Source: an uncultured Mediterraneibacter sp.
GTDB taxonomy: Bacteria; Bacillota; Clostridia; Lachnospirales; Lachnospiraceae
Direction of reading: 5' to 3'
NCBI GenBank assembly: GCA_944376695.1
Contig: CALWDM010000029.1
Span: forward strand, 1 to 34,815
Length of the DNA: 34,815 bases
Shown here piece by piece: positions 33,831 to 34,815 of this stretch. The notes under the pieces are model-generated. The model was not told where the DNA came from, made no database searches, and saw only the letters and a program-made list of their open reading frames with translations. Position numbers and translations under genes: made by a program. The stretch's first letter is position 1. Each line of letters starts with the position of its first letter.

Positions 33831-34442
33831 TTATTTCCCCGGGGCAAACGTAAATTTGATTGTTGTACTATAGCTGTTTCCATCTACAGTTTTAGTAGAA
33901 TCTGTAAGCTCTGCCTTACCACTCTTAGTTGCTGCAGCATCTGTCAGATTTCCAAGTGTCTCTCCCTGATTAAGAGCCGTAGTAGAATTATCAAAACCTG
34001 CAAGCTGCATTGTTGCTGTTCCCTGACCGCTGTTTACAGCATCCATTGTAATATCTGTAGCTGACCAGGCAGTTGTCGCTGCCGTTGCTGTTACATCAAT
34101 ACCTGTAGGAATATTCGCAGCCTTAATCGTGTCACTGCCATCTGAACCAGCCTGTTTCTGCTTTACAGTGAAGCTGAGTGTAGCTCCATTTTCAAACAGT
34201 GCTCCTGATGTATTTCTTAAGTTGCTGTCTGTCAGTACAACGGTTTTTGGATAAACAACCATCCAGTTGTTTTCTGATGTCTCTTCATCCCCCGGATTTA
34301 CCGGATCAATCGGACCTGCTGTTCCGGGTGTATAATTGATTGTCGTATCGCCTGTTACATCTGCCGCCATTACAGTTGTTCCCATCATGCTTACTGCCAG
34401 TGTCGCCGCCAGTGCTGCTGCGTAAAGTTTCCTGTTTTTCAT
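33831..34442 (-). CDS. Secreted protein of unknown function
   Basis: A 203-aa exported protein. A signal peptide (KNRKLYAAALAATLAVSMMG, cleavage probably after VMA) precedes a mature part rich in Thr, Ala, Asp and Gly, with no cysteine, no membrane anchor and few basic residues; WMVVYPKTVVLTDSN near residue 60 resembles segments of clostridial surface proteins. Low complexity (TATAATTAWSATD) suggests beta-rich surface structure. No family recognised with confidence; WxL-like or pilin-like proteins are possible. The ATG at 34442 has AAGGAGAG upstream; the longer frame overlaps the preceding gene. It follows a sortase-type surface protein gene and may be carried on the same transcript. Confidence 0.8.
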   Translation of the reverse strand: MKNRKLYAAALAATLAVSMMGTTVMAADVTGDTTINYTPGTAGPIDPVNPGDEETSENNWMVVYPKTVVLTDSNLRNTSGALFENGATLSFTVKQKQAGSDGSDTIKAANIPTGIDVTATAATTAWSATDITMDAVNSGQGTATMQLAGFDNSTTALNQGETLGNLTDAAATKSGKAELTDSTKTVDGNSYSTTIKFTFAPGK

Positions 34443-34519
34443 AAGTTTTCTCTCCTTTTTTATTGTTTTTGTTTCTTTGTTTCTATCTTCAAGCCCTTCC
34501 GGCTTTGAAGCCATCTCTT

Positions 34520-34546
34520 CTGGGGGGGCTTTTCGCCCTCTCCCAG
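34520..34546. other. Intercistronic hairpin
   Basis: Minus strand CTGGG-AGA-GGGC-GAAAA-GCCC-C-CCCAG forms a GC-rich hairpin between the two surface protein genes. No T-run follows, so it may stabilise mRNA or moderate read-through. Confidence 0.4.
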
Positions 34547-34563
34547 ACCTCTCCGGGGAATGG

Positions 34564-34815
34564 TCATGCCTCCCCGCTCTCCTCCTCGCTCCGCCTTTTA
34601 AGTCCCAAAAGGAGCAGAAGGAGGAGCATCCCGGAGCCGGAACCAAGCATCAGCCATTTCCCCAGCTCCGCGTTGTCGCCTGTCTTCGCCGCGGCGCTGC
34701 CGCGGTCGATCTGCGTTTTCTTCGACGAGCGGTAAGTAAACTCCGTCGTCGCCTGCGCGTCCCCTGCTGCATGCACTTCCACCGCGCCTAAGGGCGCTGT
34801 CAGGAGGCACAGGCT
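34564..34815 (-). CDS. Small sortase-type surface protein, 5' end missing
   Basis: The frame continues beyond the right edge. The visible 83 residues start in what looks like the end of a signal peptide (CLLTAPLGAVEVHA), then about 30 residues of mature protein, then AAAKTGDNAELGK, a hydrophobic stretch (WLMLGSGSGMLLLLLLLGL) and a charged tail KRRSEEESGEA. This is the layout of a cell-wall sorting signal, but with AKTGD in place of LPxTG, which matches TGD-type signals of some clostridial sortases. The mature part is very short. It lies upstream of the secreted-protein gene on the same strand. Confidence 0.65.
   Translation of the reverse strand, partial: SLCLLTAPLGAVEVHAAGDAQATTEFTYRSSKKTQIDRGSAAAKTGDNAELGKWLMLGSGSGMLLLLLLLGLKRRSEEESGEA

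Noticed and set aside
34522-34528. Run of seven G as a phase-variation tract
   Set aside because: It is short, lies outside coding sequence, and is accounted for as one arm of the intercistronic hairpin at 34520-34546.

Overview
The window looks like a chromosomal segment of a spore-forming, anaerobic Bacillota, most likely Lachnospiraceae (Clostridia). The evidence is the dipicolinate synthase pair (dpaA/dpaB), a Rex redox regulator, FeoA/FeoB with a short DtxR-type regulator, bacterial microcompartment (EutS-like) proteins, fermentative lactate dehydrogenase and glutamate dehydrogenase, moderate GC in genes and AT-rich gaps. No rRNA, tRNA, phage, insertion sequence or CRISPR array was seen. 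The taxonomic call is inference from gene content.

Layout. 1-520: AT-rich gap with a leftward promoter-like sequence but no convincing gene. 521-3978 (minus): asnB, dpaB, dpaA, with a sigma-K-like promoter before dpaA. 4080-8418 (minus): one tight operon from a good promoter, yebC, a CFI-box protein, metY, two eutS-like shell genes and a eutP/pduV-like GTPase, ending in a strong hairpin terminator. 8485-11644 (minus): nnr, alr, mazF. 11701-12473: rex (minus) with a perfect-consensus promoter, divergent from an ABC-F ATPase (12556-14532, plus). 14610-14991: DUF2325 gene behind an iron-box-like palindrome. 15097-16473 (plus): ferredoxin, a NapH-like membrane protein, and a lipoprotein.

16560-23204 (minus): a four-gene overlapping operon. 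It encodes a membrane GGDEF diguanylate cyclase, a GT2-GtrA fusion, a cellulose-synthase-like GT with a C-terminal PilZ domain, and a large GT-C-like membrane protein. Both the c-di-GMP-making and c-di-GMP-binding motifs are intact, so I read it as a self-contained c-di-GMP-controlled surface polysaccharide or glycosylation system. It is the most interesting unit in the window.

23419-26910 (plus): two ABC exporters around a YtrA-like GntR regulator. 26949-29893: iron uptake (feoA, feoB, a FeoB-associated/HMA fusion) divergent from a DtxR-type regulator. Three TTAGT-ACTAA-type palindromes (before feoA, feoB and the distant DUF2325 gene) suggest one small iron regulon. 30377-33540: ldh, ferritin and gdhA, each with its own promoter and hairpin terminators between them. 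33831-34815 (minus): a secreted protein of unknown function and, running off the right edge, a very small sortase-type surface protein.
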